Source of the DNA: Streptomyces sp. 6-11-2
Lineage (GTDB): Bacteria; Actinomycetota; Actinomycetes; Streptomycetales; Streptomycetaceae
DNA length: 64,000 bases
Direction: 5' to 3'
NCBI RefSeq assembly: GCF_006540305.1
Contig: NZ_BJOR01000001.1
Span: forward strand, 7,688,001-7,752,000
Position numbers and translations under genes: made by a program. A model generated the notes under the pieces. It was not told the DNA's origin. It searched no databases and worked only from the letters and a program-made list of their open reading frames with translations. This document shows positions 17,427 to 26,503 of the stretch, in pieces. The stretch's first letter is position 1; each line of letters begins with the position of its first letter.

Positions 17427-18011
17427 TCAAGAGGTTCGGCAGCGACTGAGCCGGGATCCCGACACACGCCTGGCGGCCCGGAAACGGTAGACAGCCCAGC
17501 CAGCACCGAGCACGGCAGCTGTCCATACGATGACCTCGGCGAGAACGATTGCCGGGGTCAAGGTGAGGTGAGGCCGGGGCGGCATCACGATCATCTGCAC
17601 CGCAGCACCCACCGACACCGTCAACCCGGCAAGCAAGCCGATCAACCCAGGCCGCCTGATGGCTGCACCCACCACACCCAGGACCAACCCGAACAGCAAA
17701 CCCGTCACTGACCACATGACCGTTTCCGTCGCGAACATGGACAGCGGTTCCCTCAAAACGAAGGCGTCCGTCACGTAATACGCCACCGAGGCCGCGATCA
17801 GTGCCAAAGCCCCAACCAGTGCGCCTCGGGCCCAGGTCCCGGCCAGCCAACCCATCCCGACCGCTAATGCTGCCCAGGACCAGCTGGCGTCCATCAGCAG
17901 GCTGAGCACCTTGGCAGCCTTGGCCCAGACGGTGCCGACGAGCGGCATCCCGAGTTCCACGTACGGCGACGAGAGCGCGTTGACGAGCGAGGTAGCCGCT
18001 CCGAACACCAA
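17427..18011 (-). CDS. Polytopic membrane protein (DUF6518-like)
   Basis: A 194-residue hydrophobic protein with five to six membrane segments (GALVGALALIAASVAYYVTD, WSVTGLLFGLVLGVVGAAI, LIGLLAGLTVSVGAAVQMIV) and a short basic C-terminus. It resembles the DUF6518 family of actinobacterial membrane proteins. The frame is open upstream to about 18085 with a plausible helix start (GGGLAAGLVFGAAT) but has no ATG, only GTG at 18011 or TTG at 18014. The true N-terminus may therefore be longer or lost. Function unknown. Confidence 0.6.
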   Translation of the reverse strand: MVFGAATSLVNALSSPYVELGMPLVGTVWAKAAKVLSLLMDASWSWAALAVGMGWLAGTWARGALVGALALIAASVAYYVTDAFVLREPLSMFATETVMWSVTGLLFGLVLGVVGAAIRRPGLIGLLAGLTVSVGAAVQMIVMPPRPHLTLTPAIVLAEVIVWTAAVLGAGWAVYRFRAARRVSGSRLSRCRTS

Positions 18012-18205
18012 CCCGGCCGCGAGCCCCCCACCAAGATCTTCACATCGGAAGAATATCCAGCCCGCGTACTCGTGGCGGGGCGAGCTGAGCTACCTCGCGC
18101 GAACGAGCACCGGTCTGCCTGGCGATGCCGCCACCAGGCCTGAGCCCAGAGCCCAGGGCCCAAGCCAGCCATGACCGCGGGCAAGCCGCGAATCGGACAT
18201 GAAGA

Positions 18206-18637
18206 TCATGACGTCGGGGGCGGCCAGTTGCCGGCTTCGCCTTGCAGGATGCGTTCGAACCAGTCCGCGGTCAGTTCCGCGCAGCGGGCAGGTGAACCGG
18301 CGGCATGGAGTATCTCCACCACGGACTCCTGGACTTGGGGGATGTACATCTGGTTGTGCACTTCGGTGCCGAGCACTCCCTGCCCGTCGAAGAACGCACC
18401 GAATACGCAGGAGATGGAATTGGTTCCAGGCGTCACCGGATGGAACAGGGCCAGCAGATGCGCGAACGCGGTCTCCTGGGGGCGGAGGATGAGGGTGTCG
18501 TGCGGTTCGCAGGGCCAGGTGACAGCCCGCTCGCGTAGTACGGATACGAATGTGCGTCATGTGCCGTCCAGACTCTGGAACGCATCCTCGTCAGTCTCCC
18601 CGACTGAGAACCAGGGCACGTACACACGGCTGTCCAT
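18206..18637 (-). pseudogene. Hypothetical protein interrupted by one in-frame stop
   Basis: From the ATG at 18637 the frame reads MDSRVYVPWFSVGETDED then FQSLDGT, meets TGA at 18557-18559, and continues in the same frame with RTFVSVLRERAVTWPCEPHD, LILRPQETAFAHLLALFHP and MYIPQVQESVVEILHAAG to 18206. The sequence is protein-like across the stop, and a TGG (Trp) to TGA change explains it. The full product would be about 143 residues. I do not recognise the family. A GTG at 18436 could restart a 76-residue C-terminal piece. Confidence 0.6.
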
Positions 18638-18706
18638 GGCCTGCACCGTAGCTGACAGGCTGCCTGATCAGGCCGAGGTCACCGAAGCCACGACGAACAT
18701 CACGAT

Positions 18707-20236
18707 CTACAACTGGAGTTCTTGGGCCGCGGTCGGTATGGCGCCGGTGGCCGTGGTCCATTGCGCGAGTGTCGTGGCCAGGTTGAGAGGGTCGGTGGAC
18801 CCGGTGGCGTGGGCGATGTAGCCGTCCGGTCGGACGAGGACGGCGCGCAGGGCGGACCAGGTGCCGCTGGGGGATGGCGCCGCGCGCACGTCGATGTGGG
18901 CGGAGCCGAGTTCGGCGAGGCCGCTGTCCGGGGTGAGGTCCAAGAGCAGATAGCGGTCATGACGCAGCGCCTGGTGGAGTGTTCCGCCGTCAGTGAGGGG
19001 GAGATCCGGCGCTCGCGTGCCCACCAGCGGGTGGGTGCCTTCGGGCTGCGGGTAGCTCAGGCTGAGGCCGGAGAGCCATCCGGCCAGTTCCTCGGCGGTG
19101 TCGCCGCCACGGCTGATCAGATCGCTGACCAGGTCGCGCAGTGCCTTTCCGCCGGCTGTGAAGGTGTGCATCAGCGCCCCCTGGGCCAGGGTGTTGGCCA
19201 TGAGTTGCTCTGCCACGTGTCGGCGTTCGTGTTCGTAGCAGAACGCGCCGTCGATCAATTGGGCGGGAGCCCAGCCGTGGATCTCGGCGGCCAGCTTCCA
19301 CGCGAGGTTCGCCGCGTCCTGGAGCCCTGCGTTGAGCCCCTGCCCCCCGGCGGGCAGGTGGACGTGGGCGGCGTCTCCCGCGAGCAGGACGCGTCCGGAG
19401 CGGTAGCGCGCGGCGCGGCGGGTGCTGTCGCTGGCTAGGGAGATCCAGGACGCGGCACGCAGCCCGAAGTCGGTGGCGGCGACACGTCGCAAGGTGGCAC
19501 GCAGTTCCTCCAGGCCGAGCGGCATGGCCTGCCGTTGCCGTACCTGCTCGGAGGTGAGTCCCGTATCGGCGGGCTCGGCGCCGAACAGACGCCACACCCC
19601 GCCTTGCATCGGCACGACGCTGACGTAGCCCGTGTCGCGGTGCCACACCTGCCGTGCCACCAACGGCGGATCCGTGAGCTCGACGTCAGCGACGAATCCC
19701 ACCATGGTCGGCGGCACGCCCGGGAACGGGATCGAGGCCTGCTCGCGGACGCGGCTGTGCGCGCCGTCGGCACCCACCAAGTAGGCGGCGGTGCGAGCGC
19801 GGTCGCCGACGCGGACACGCAATCCGCTGTCGGTCTTCTCCCATCCCCACACTGCCTGCCCGTAGTGCACCGGGACACCCCGCCAACGCAGGTGGTCGGC
19901 CAGGAACCGCTCGGTGTCAGCCTGGGCGATCAGCAGAACAAAAGGGAAGGGCGTGTCCAGGCCGGAGTAGTCGAGCCTGTCGGGAAGGACGGCGAAGTGG
20001 GTGCTGGACACCGGTGTGCCGTGGTCGACGAGGACCTCGGCCAGCCGGCGCCCTCCGACAGTCTCGACCGTGGCCAGGACCTCCAGCGTGCGTGGATGCA
20101 TGGTGGTGGCCTTGGAGTGCTTGCTCGGGCCTTCGTTGCGCTCGAAGACCTCGACGCGTACGTCGGCGGCGTCCAGCAGGGCGGCGGTCATCAGCCCGAC
20201 GGGCCCGGCACCTGCGACGATGACCTGGGCGGTCAT
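18707..20236 (-). CDS. FAD-dependent aromatic monooxygenase (PgaE/RdmE type)
   Basis: A 509-residue class A flavoprotein hydroxylase. The N-terminal motif is VIVAGAGPVGLMTAALLDAA, the mid DG motif is YLVGADGAHSRVREQA and the GD motif RVLLAGDAAHVHLPAGGQGL. A C-terminal thioredoxin-like domain (YLLLDLTPDSGLAELG) is typical of polyketide and phenol hydroxylases. Start ATG at 20236 overlaps the stop of the upstream membrane gene (ATGA 20233-20236), so they are co-translated. The substrate is probably an aromatic compound; no polyketide genes are nearby, so catabolism or detoxification is as likely as biosynthesis. Confidence 0.88.
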   Translation of the reverse strand: MTAQVIVAGAGPVGLMTAALLDAADVRVEVFERNEGPSKHSKATTMHPRTLEVLATVETVGGRRLAEVLVDHGTPVSSTHFAVLPDRLDYSGLDTPFPFVLLIAQADTERFLADHLRWRGVPVHYGQAVWGWEKTDSGLRVRVGDRARTAAYLVGADGAHSRVREQASIPFPGVPPTMVGFVADVELTDPPLVARQVWHRDTGYVSVVPMQGGVWRLFGAEPADTGLTSEQVRQRQAMPLGLEELRATLRRVAATDFGLRAASWISLASDSTRRAARYRSGRVLLAGDAAHVHLPAGGQGLNAGLQDAANLAWKLAAEIHGWAPAQLIDGAFCYEHERRHVAEQLMANTLAQGALMHTFTAGGKALRDLVSDLISRGGDTAEELAGWLSGLSLSYPQPEGTHPLVGTRAPDLPLTDGGTLHQALRHDRYLLLDLTPDSGLAELGSAHIDVRAAPSPSGTWSALRAVLVRPDGYIAHATGSTDPLNLATTLAQWTTATGAIPTAAQELQL

Positions 20237-20643
20237 CGGTGCCCCGCCTGCGGGCGCAGGAGTGCCACACCTACGCCGAGTCCCGCGGTGGAGGCCAGGT
20301 GGACCAGGAACGCCTTCCGGTTGGGAGCCCACACGCCGGTGGTTGGCCCACCGGACCACATCGCGGTGCTGATCCCGGCGGCCGCGGCGGCCATGCCGCG
20401 CCACACGGCACGGCTCCTGTCCTGCCCGGCCAGGACGCCCATCACGAGGACGCCTACCGAGCCTGCAGTGATCAGTACTTCGCGTGCCATGTGGTACTGG
20501 ACGTGCCCCTCTCCGTGGCGAGCCTCCGGGGCGCGGTACGTCTCGTCGGTGATGTGGGTGGCCGTCTGCCATACCGAGGGCGCCAGGGCGGTGACCCCTG
20601 CCAGGGTGACCACGGCCCCGGCCTTCTGTCGTGCCGAACTCAT
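20233..20643 (-). CDS. Small membrane protein co-transcribed with the monooxygenase
   Basis: A 136-residue protein with about four membrane segments (GAVVTLAGVTALAPSVWQTA, VLITAGSVGVLVMGVLAGQD, VHLASTAGLGVGVALL). It overlaps the monooxygenase start by four bases. The ATG at 20643 follows a GGAGG 11 nt upstream; the longer TTG start at 20679 lacks a ribosome site. Function unknown; it could support membrane association of the hydroxylase (inference). Confidence 0.6.
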   Translation of the reverse strand: MSSARQKAGAVVTLAGVTALAPSVWQTATHITDETYRAPEARHGEGHVQYHMAREVLITAGSVGVLVMGVLAGQDRSRAVWRGMAAAAAGISTAMWSGGPTTGVWAPNRKAFLVHLASTAGLGVGVALLRPQAGHR

Positions 20644-20950
20644 CCGCTTCCCGACCTCCCTGGAACTACTCACACCCAAAAGTCCGCTCTTCCGGCGCGG
20701 GATGGAGGCAGACCGACACGTCGAGCCGCGATTTGAAGGCGGCTTCCGCCCGGAGTGTCGCCCCGTCAGCCAAGATCAATCCCACCGGGATTCTCTGCAC
20801 GCCGACTACTCACCACAGTACGAGCTACTGGATACGAGAACGTTCCACGAACTGCCGCCGAAGAACATCGAAGGCAGGGCGGCAGTGGTACTGCCCGCAG
20901 GACAGCCGATGGTTCGACGTGACCGTGTGGGAGACCGGCGGTCCGTCGGA

Positions 20951-21067
20951 CGGAAGCCGTGGATGTGGACCCGCATCTGCGGGCCGGCCGTGCCGAACGC
21001 CGTGCAGGCGGCGATGGTGGCCGGCTCGCGGGACTTCAGGCCGAGGCCGGTGCGGGAGTACAGGTCC
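20951..21067 (-). pseudogene. Carboxymuconolactone decarboxylase family fragment
   Basis: Leftward translation gives DLYSRTGLGLKSREPATIAA and CTAFGTAGPQMRVHIHG, the conserved core of CMD/AhpD-like proteins (TGLxxRExxTIAAxxALG..xQLxxHxxG). Neither end continues. The surrounding 20644-20950 and 21068-21154 show nothing recognisable. Confidence 0.6.
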
Positions 21068-21154
21068 GTGGGAGCGTGCGTCGGCGGAGCGTGTGCCAGC
21101 CGGGCCAGTTGTCCCCGCGTAACTGACGGCCGTCAGCTTGGTCCACCGCTGTCC

Positions 21155-22339
21155 TCACAGACGGTCCTGGTCGCCTTCGTCGGTGGGGCGGGATGGGGGC
21201 GCGCCCTCGATGGTGCCGGTGGGTGCCGGCGGGAAGGTGCGTTGGACGGCGATCACGGCGGCGTCGTCGGCCAGGTGCCCGCCGACGTGGGCGAGCAGGT
21301 CGGCGCGCAGGTGACTGATCAGTGCTGAGGGTTTGTGGTGTGCCCAGGATGCGGCCCGTTCGGCCAGCGGGTAGAAGGCGCCCTGGGCGTCGCGGGCTTC
21401 GGTCACGCCGTCGGTGTGCAGTATCAGCACATCCCTGGGCTCGAAGGTGAAGGTGTCGACGTGGTAGTCGGGGCGGGTCACTTCGCCCAGGCCCAGCGGC
21501 GGCGCGGGGCGGGTGGCGCGCAGTGTGGTGACCTGCCAGTCTCGCAGCAGTAGGGGTGGCGGGTGCCCGCAGATGACCATCCGCACCATGGGGTGCTCGT
21601 CGGGGATGTCGACGACAGCGGCGGTGATGAAGCACTCTCCTAGCTGATCCCGTTCGGTGGGTTCGGCCAGGTGCCAGCACACGCTGTGGTCCAGGTAGGC
21701 CATGAGGTCGGGCAGGGTGGCCTCGCGGTGTGCGGCCTCTCTGAACGCGCTGAGCAACAGAGCGGCGTCGCCGATTGCGGGCAGCCCCTTGCCCATCACA
21801 TCCCCGATGATCAATCTGGTGCCGTAAGGCGTACGCACAGCCGCGTAGAGGTCTCCGCCGATCAGGGACTGCTCCTGAGCGGCCAGGTATACCGACGCCA
21901 CCCGTAGTGGGCCGATACGCTGCGGCAGGGGCCTGAGCAGCACGCGCTGCGTCGTCTCCGACACGGTCCGCACCTGCGTCAGCTCACGGGAGTGCCTGCC
22001 CTGCAAGTAACGGAACACGGTCACGAAGGCCGACACCGCCAGCAGGGAGATGACCTGCGAATCGAAGTACAAGGTCCCCAGAAGGATCGGGGGTGTCAGA
22101 CCGATGCTGAACAGAGCCCCCACAGCGACCACGCCCATCGCCGCGGTGAGGACGGGGCCGGCGAACGATGCCGTGATCGCGGGCGCCACGATCAGCAGCG
22201 GCCCCAGCGGTACGCCACGGGGACTGAATGCATCGGCCAGCGTGATGGCCAGGATCAGCCCGAGCGGCACCGCTAGCAGGGCAATGCTGGGGTGCCCCGA
22301 GTGCTGCCGGTGAGTAAACACCTGCCCAAGGAGGCGCAT
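21155..22339 (-). CDS. Membrane-anchored SpoIIE-type PP2C phosphatase
   Basis: A 394-residue protein. Three to four N-terminal membrane helices (about 20-115) precede a SpoIIE phosphatase domain at about 150-370. Metal motifs are intact: GGDLYAAVRTPYGTRLIIGD, VMGKGLPAIGDAALLL, GHPPPLLLRD and LILHTDGVTEARD, with GHLADDAAVIAVQ at the end. It lacks the ATPase domain and PAS/GAF sensors. The C-terminus ends in an acidic tail. Expected to dephosphorylate an anti-sigma-factor antagonist. It is divergent from a second phosphatase at 22546 and paralogous to 49750-51063. Confidence 0.9.
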   Translation of the reverse strand: MRLLGQVFTHRQHSGHPSIALLAVPLGLILAITLADAFSPRGVPLGPLLIVAPAITASFAGPVLTAAMGVVAVGALFSIGLTPPILLGTLYFDSQVISLLAVSAFVTVFRYLQGRHSRELTQVRTVSETTQRVLLRPLPQRIGPLRVASVYLAAQEQSLIGGDLYAAVRTPYGTRLIIGDVMGKGLPAIGDAALLLSAFREAAHREATLPDLMAYLDHSVCWHLAEPTERDQLGECFITAAVVDIPDEHPMVRMVICGHPPPLLLRDWQVTTLRATRPAPPLGLGEVTRPDYHVDTFTFEPRDVLILHTDGVTEARDAQGAFYPLAERAASWAHHKPSALISHLRADLLAHVGGHLADDAAVIAVQRTFPPAPTGTIEGAPPSRPTDEGDQDRL

Positions 22340-22484
22340 AGTTTCCGGTTACCCCGCCCGGGCAGCCCCGCACACGCCCGGGAGGCGACGGCTCCGCGCG
22401 ATGCTGCTGGTATCCGCATGGTTCTCTGCCACGGATGGTCCCCGGAAGAACCCTGCTTCCGTTACGTCTCGACTGGGCAGGGCG

Positions 22485-22515
22485 ACTCAACTAATAATTA
22501 TTGCGGGTAGTAAAT
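22485..22515. promoter_or_regulatory. AT-rich palindromic region between divergent phosphatases
   Basis: AATAATTATT (22493-22502) is a perfect 10-bp palindrome in an unusually AT-rich patch between the two divergent SpoIIE genes. It probably marks promoter DNA for the rightward gene; no clear -35/-10 pair is assigned. Confidence 0.35.
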
Positions 22516-22545
22516 CCCCCGCCTGCTCGCCGCGGAGGTGACCGA

Positions 22546-25221
22546 ATGTCCGAGCAGGCCCCCGTGGACGCGGCCGCCACCAGACTGCGAGTGATCACCA
22601 CTGCGGGGGAGAGCCTGTCAGGTGCCGACCTGCTGAGCTTCGCCCTCGACCATGCGGTGACGGAGTCCGGTGGTCTGGGCGGCATGGTGCATCTACGCGG
22701 TCCCGGCAGCTGTGGGCTGCTGCTGACGGCAGCGCACGGGCTGCTCCGCACGGCCGTTCGGAACTGGGCGGAGATCGGGGAGGCGAGCGGCACGGCCCCA
22801 GCCCGCGCAGCGGCCCGCGGGACACCCGTATGGAAGCCTGTTGAGACCATCGAGGACCACACTGGCGCGACGCTGCCGGCCGGTGGTGGGCTGCTGGCCG
22901 TTCCCCTGATCGCCCCCGAGGGGACACTGGGCGCGCTGTCCGTGCTGATGGCCCCCGCCGAGGAGCCCACGCCGCAGCAGCGCGCGGCCGTCGAAGCGCT
23001 CACCGCGTGGGCCGCGCTGCGTCTCGGGCAGCTCCCGGCCGACGGACAGCAGGTACAAAGCCCTCGCAGCAGGGAGGGGCCACGGCCACGGGAGGAAGGG
23101 GCACGCCGACCCCGCAGCGGGCCCGCAATCGGCCGAGACGGTGAACCCGTACGGTCGGCCGGTCCGGAAGGAAGCAGCGGCACGGCCCTCACCGCACCGG
23201 ACTCGATGACCCGAGCGCTGTGGCAGATGAGCGACGCGTTCTTCGTGGTGGACGGCGCATGGCGCGTCACCTTCGTCAATGCGGAGGCGGAGCGGCTGCT
23301 CGGCGTCTCGCACGCGCTGCTCGGCCGAACTCTGTGGGACATCTTCGCAAGCCTGCGCGTCGACCTCGCCGCGCCGGGCCTCGAAACACGCTGCAGGCAG
23401 GCCGTCGAAAGCGGCGCTCCGACCACCTTCGAGATGCGCTGGCCCACCAACCAGCGCTGGTACCGCATGCGGCTGGTGCCGGTGCCGGACGGACTGACGG
23501 TGTATGCCGCCGACGTCACCGAAAGCCAGGCCCGGGCGGCGGAACGCGCAGCCGCCGAACGGGCCGCAGCCGAGCGCACCGCCCGGGTGACCGAGTTGAC
23601 CACCGCCCTCGCGCAGGCCCTGACGATGCGCGATGTGGTGGCGGCCATCGCGGCGTGGGTGCTGCCTCCGTTCAACGCCTCTGGTCTTGTCATCCAGATC
23701 ATCGAGGGCAGGGTGATACGCGTCGCCGGGTCCGTCGGATACTCACGGGCCTTTCTCGACAAGATCGACGGAAGTGCTGTCACCACCATCTCTCCCGTCT
23801 CCGAGGTGTACCACAGCGGGAAGCCCGCCTTCATCGGCTCGGCCGAGGAGTACGTCGCTCGCTACCCGCTGATGTCCGGACTTCCCAGCGCAGCCGGCAA
23901 GGCGGCCTGGGCCTTTCTGCCGCTGATCGTCTCCGGCCGCTGCATCGGGTGCTGCGTCATCTCCTTCGCCGAATCGCGCCTCCTCAACGGAGAGGAGCAG
24001 ACCCTGCTCACCGCGCTCAGCGGACTGATGGCGCAGGCCATCGAGCGTGCCCGGCTGTACGACACCGAGCACACCCGCGCCAAGGAGCTCCAGCGGGGAC
24101 TGTTGCCGCGTGCCCTCCCGTCGCTGCGGTTCGTGGACACGGCCGCGCGTTATCTTCCCGCCAGCGAGGGCATCGATGTCGGCGGTGACTGGTACGACGT
24201 CATTCCCCTGTCCGGCGCCCGGGTGGCCCTGGTCGTCGGCGATGTGATGGGACACGGCCTGCCCGAGGCGGCCACCATGGGGCGGCTTCGCACCGCTGTG
24301 CACACGTTGGCCGACCTGGAGTTCCCGCCGGCAGAACTGCTCAACCGCCTCAACGACCTGGTCAACGACCTCGGCGAGAACTTCTACGCCACCTGCCTGT
24401 ACGCCGTGTACGACCCTGTCTCCGCCACCTGCACCTTCGCATGTGCCGGGCACCCTCCGCCGGCCATCGTCCGCCCGGGACAGCCCGTGCAGTTCTCTGA
24501 CTGCTCGCCCGACCCACCGCTGGGTGCCGCGCGGCCACCGTTCGAGACGTGCGAGATCGATCTCCCGGAGGGGAGTCTGCTGGTGCTCTACACCGACGGT
24601 CTGGTGGATGCCGCCACCGGAGACATCGACGACGGGATGAACGACTTGGCGAGGGTACTGTCGAGCGCGGTCCTCAGTTCCGGCCTCCAGCCCAGCGCGG
24701 GGACAGCATGGCGTGACGGGGGCCGAATCGGATGCGGGAACGAATCGCTGGCACGTCTGTGCGATGACGTGCTCGCCGGTGTGCTGCCGGACAGGCAGCT
24801 CACGGATGACGACGCCGCGCTGCTCATTGCCCGCATGCATGCGGTGAATCCCGAGGACGTCGCGGCCTGGCCGCTGTCCGATGGGCCGATCGCTGCGGGC
24901 GAGGCGCGGAAACACGTCCGGGACCAGCTGGCCCGTTGGGATGTCGACACGCTGACCATGGCTGCCGAGCTGCTGGTCAGCGAGCTGGTCGGAAACGCCG
25001 TCCGGCACGCGAAAGGTCCCATCGGGCTGCGTCTGCTGCGGGGCGAGAGGCTGATATGCGAGGTCTCCGACAGCAGTTTGACCACGCCCCGGATCCGTCA
25101 CGCCTCGGAAACCGACGAGGGCGGGCGCGGGCTGCAATTGGTGGCCGCCCTCTCCGATCGCTGGGGAGCCCGCTACACCTCCGCCGGAAAATGCATCTGG
25201 ACCGAACAGCAGATGCCGTGA
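22546..25221 (+). CDS. GAF-PAS-GAF-SpoIIE phosphatase with C-terminal HATPase
   Basis: An 891-residue multidomain regulator: GAF at about 10-165, a Pro/Arg-rich linker, PAS at about 220-340 (DAFFVVDGAWRVTFVNAEAE), a short Ala/Glu coiled linker, GAF at about 360-515, SpoIIE PP2C at about 525-730 (GGDWYDVIPLSGARVALVVG, VMGHGLPEAATMGRLR, LVLYTDGLVDAATGD) and an RsbW-like ATPase at about 775-885 (AAELLVSELVGNAVRHAKGP, GGRGLQLVAAL). All phosphatase motifs look intact. GGAGGT (22534-22539) fixes the ATG at 22546. The C-terminal half is a close paralogue of 11904-14381. Confidence 0.92.
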   Translation: MSEQAPVDAAATRLRVITTAGESLSGADLLSFALDHAVTESGGLGGMVHLRGPGSCGLLLTAAHGLLRTAVRNWAEIGEASGTAPARAAARGTPVWKPVETIEDHTGATLPAGGGLLAVPLIAPEGTLGALSVLMAPAEEPTPQQRAAVEALTAWAALRLGQLPADGQQVQSPRSREGPRPREEGARRPRSGPAIGRDGEPVRSAGPEGSSGTALTAPDSMTRALWQMSDAFFVVDGAWRVTFVNAEAERLLGVSHALLGRTLWDIFASLRVDLAAPGLETRCRQAVESGAPTTFEMRWPTNQRWYRMRLVPVPDGLTVYAADVTESQARAAERAAAERAAAERTARVTELTTALAQALTMRDVVAAIAAWVLPPFNASGLVIQIIEGRVIRVAGSVGYSRAFLDKIDGSAVTTISPVSEVYHSGKPAFIGSAEEYVARYPLMSGLPSAAGKAAWAFLPLIVSGRCIGCCVISFAESRLLNGEEQTLLTALSGLMAQAIERARLYDTEHTRAKELQRGLLPRALPSLRFVDTAARYLPASEGIDVGGDWYDVIPLSGARVALVVGDVMGHGLPEAATMGRLRTAVHTLADLEFPPAELLNRLNDLVNDLGENFYATCLYAVYDPVSATCTFACAGHPPPAIVRPGQPVQFSDCSPDPPLGAARPPFETCEIDLPEGSLLVLYTDGLVDAATGDIDDGMNDLARVLSSAVLSSGLQPSAGTAWRDGGRIGCGNESLARLCDDVLAGVLPDRQLTDDDAALLIARMHAVNPEDVAAWPLSDGPIAAGEARKHVRDQLARWDVDTLTMAAELLVSELVGNAVRHAKGPIGLRLLRGERLICEVSDSSLTTPRIRHASETDEGGRGLQLVAALSDRWGARYTSAGKCIWTEQQMP

Positions 25222-25604
25222 CCACCGCCCCGGCCTAGCGGCCCGGTAGTTCGACCCCGCCGTGCTTACGGCCCCACCGGCCCCATGTACATGCGCCGTC
25301 GAACCCAGGTGCCTCCGCGACATCGCCCCGGACAGCGAAAACTTCGAGATGCCCTCAAGAACCGGCCGACTGCCCGACGGCGTGCCGCTGCCGCGGCTCG
25401 ACCACCCGGCGGTCCTGGCTCTGCTGCCGCGATACGGGTCCCAGCCGCCTTGCGCAGGGCCGGCCGCCGTCGCCTGCTGAGCGTCGCCCGGCCCGGCGAC
25501 GCCCCGGCGTGTGGGCGGTGCAGTGGGGCGCCGAGCTCCATGTCGACCTCCACATGAACCGGGTGCGGGAGCATGCCTGCGGGCTGCAACCGGACCCGAT
25601 GATG
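25222..25604. other. No gene recognised
   Basis: Several short open frames exist on both strands but none gives a recognisable protein or has a good ribosome site. The region lies between convergent genes; no strong hairpin was noticed. Confidence 0.5.
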
Positions 25605-26009
25605 TCAGCGGCCGGGAACGGGCAGAGCTCCTTCGGTGTACTGGGCGCGCCCGAATCCGAACGACCAGTCCTGAGGGCCGTTCTCCACGATGGAGACGAA
25701 GACGTCCTCGCCGCCGATGCCGAGGTGCTCCAACTGCTCGGCGACGGCTCGGAAGACGCGTTGCTTGACCTCGGTCGTGCGTCCTGACTGAGTGAAGATC
25801 TGGATCAACACGAGCCGGTCGGTGCGTGCGAATCCGAGGCCGGCATCGAGGGCAATGACGTGGTCGGCGTCGTGCTCGGTGATGAGCTGGAATCTGTCCC
25901 GCTCGGGGACGTGCAGCACATCCACCAGCGCGCGGTGCGTCGCGTCGGCGATCGCCCTCAACTCGTCGGGACGACGGCCGCGGATGAGATCGATCCGTAC
26001 CAAAGGCAT
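25605..26009 (-). CDS. Tautomerase/MIF superfamily protein
   Basis: A 134-residue tautomerase of the 4-oxalocrotonate tautomerase/MSAD-like group. It starts MPLVRIDLIRGRRPDELRAI, giving the N-terminal Pro2 catalytic base after Met removal. TQSGRTTEVKQRVFRAVAEQ and IVENGPQDWSFGFGRAQY match the long (about 130-residue) subfamily. AAGGAGCGGAC precedes the ATG at 26009. The longer open frame upstream belongs to a decayed MBL-fold gene. The substrate is unknown. Confidence 0.85.
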   Translation of the reverse strand: MPLVRIDLIRGRRPDELRAIADATHRALVDVLHVPERDRFQLITEHDADHVIALDAGLGFARTDRLVLIQIFTQSGRTTEVKQRVFRAVAEQLEHLGIGGEDVFVSIVENGPQDWSFGFGRAQYTEGALPVPGR

Positions 26010-26041
26010 GTCCGCTCCTTGTCGGTCTGTTGCGGACGACG

Positions 26042-26374
26042 GGCCGGCCTCGTAGAAGACGTGCCCGATCTCCGGCACCCCTTCAGAGAAGTGAGCCCAG
26101 CCGGCGCAGGGGGCAGGGACCACGACGCCGGCGCCGAGGACGGCGGCCGTGGCAGTGGCGCTGCGGCTGTCCAGCGACAGTGGCCGGCCGTCGGACTTCG
26201 CCGGGACGCATGCTGCTCCCGCACGCAGGACGGCCGCATCAGATGCCCGTAAGGCCCGGGCCCGTCGAGGTTCGGGTCGCCGACGGTGCGCGGGCCACCG
26301 ATGCCGATGACGGCTGTCGGGGCGCCCAGGAGGGTGATTGCGCATTCTTGCCAGGACAGTCTCGTCGTGCTCAT
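26042..26374 (-). pseudogene. MBL-fold metallohydrolase remnant
   Basis: The start (26374) reads LLGAPTAVIGIGGPRTVGDP, the N-terminal strand of MBL-fold hydrolases. In another frame the C-terminal part reads LSLDSRSATATAAVLGAGVV and VPAPCAGWAHFSEG. The central HxHxDH metal-binding region is absent and the two ends are in different frames, so this is an internally deleted relic upstream of the tautomerase. Confidence 0.55.
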
Positions 26375-26503
26375 CGTCGTCCTCGCTGCATGGTCCGGTC
26401 ACCGTCAACGCTGATGACCGCCCGGCTTTGTCTGAAATGCCTGGGGCGACGTATGCATGCACCTCAAGCATGGACGCAGCTCAAAGGCAGGCCGCCACGT
26501 GCG

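Noticed and set aside
25262..25589. Short frames between the SpoIIE gene and the tautomerase
   Set aside because: No recognisable motif or ribosome site on either strand.
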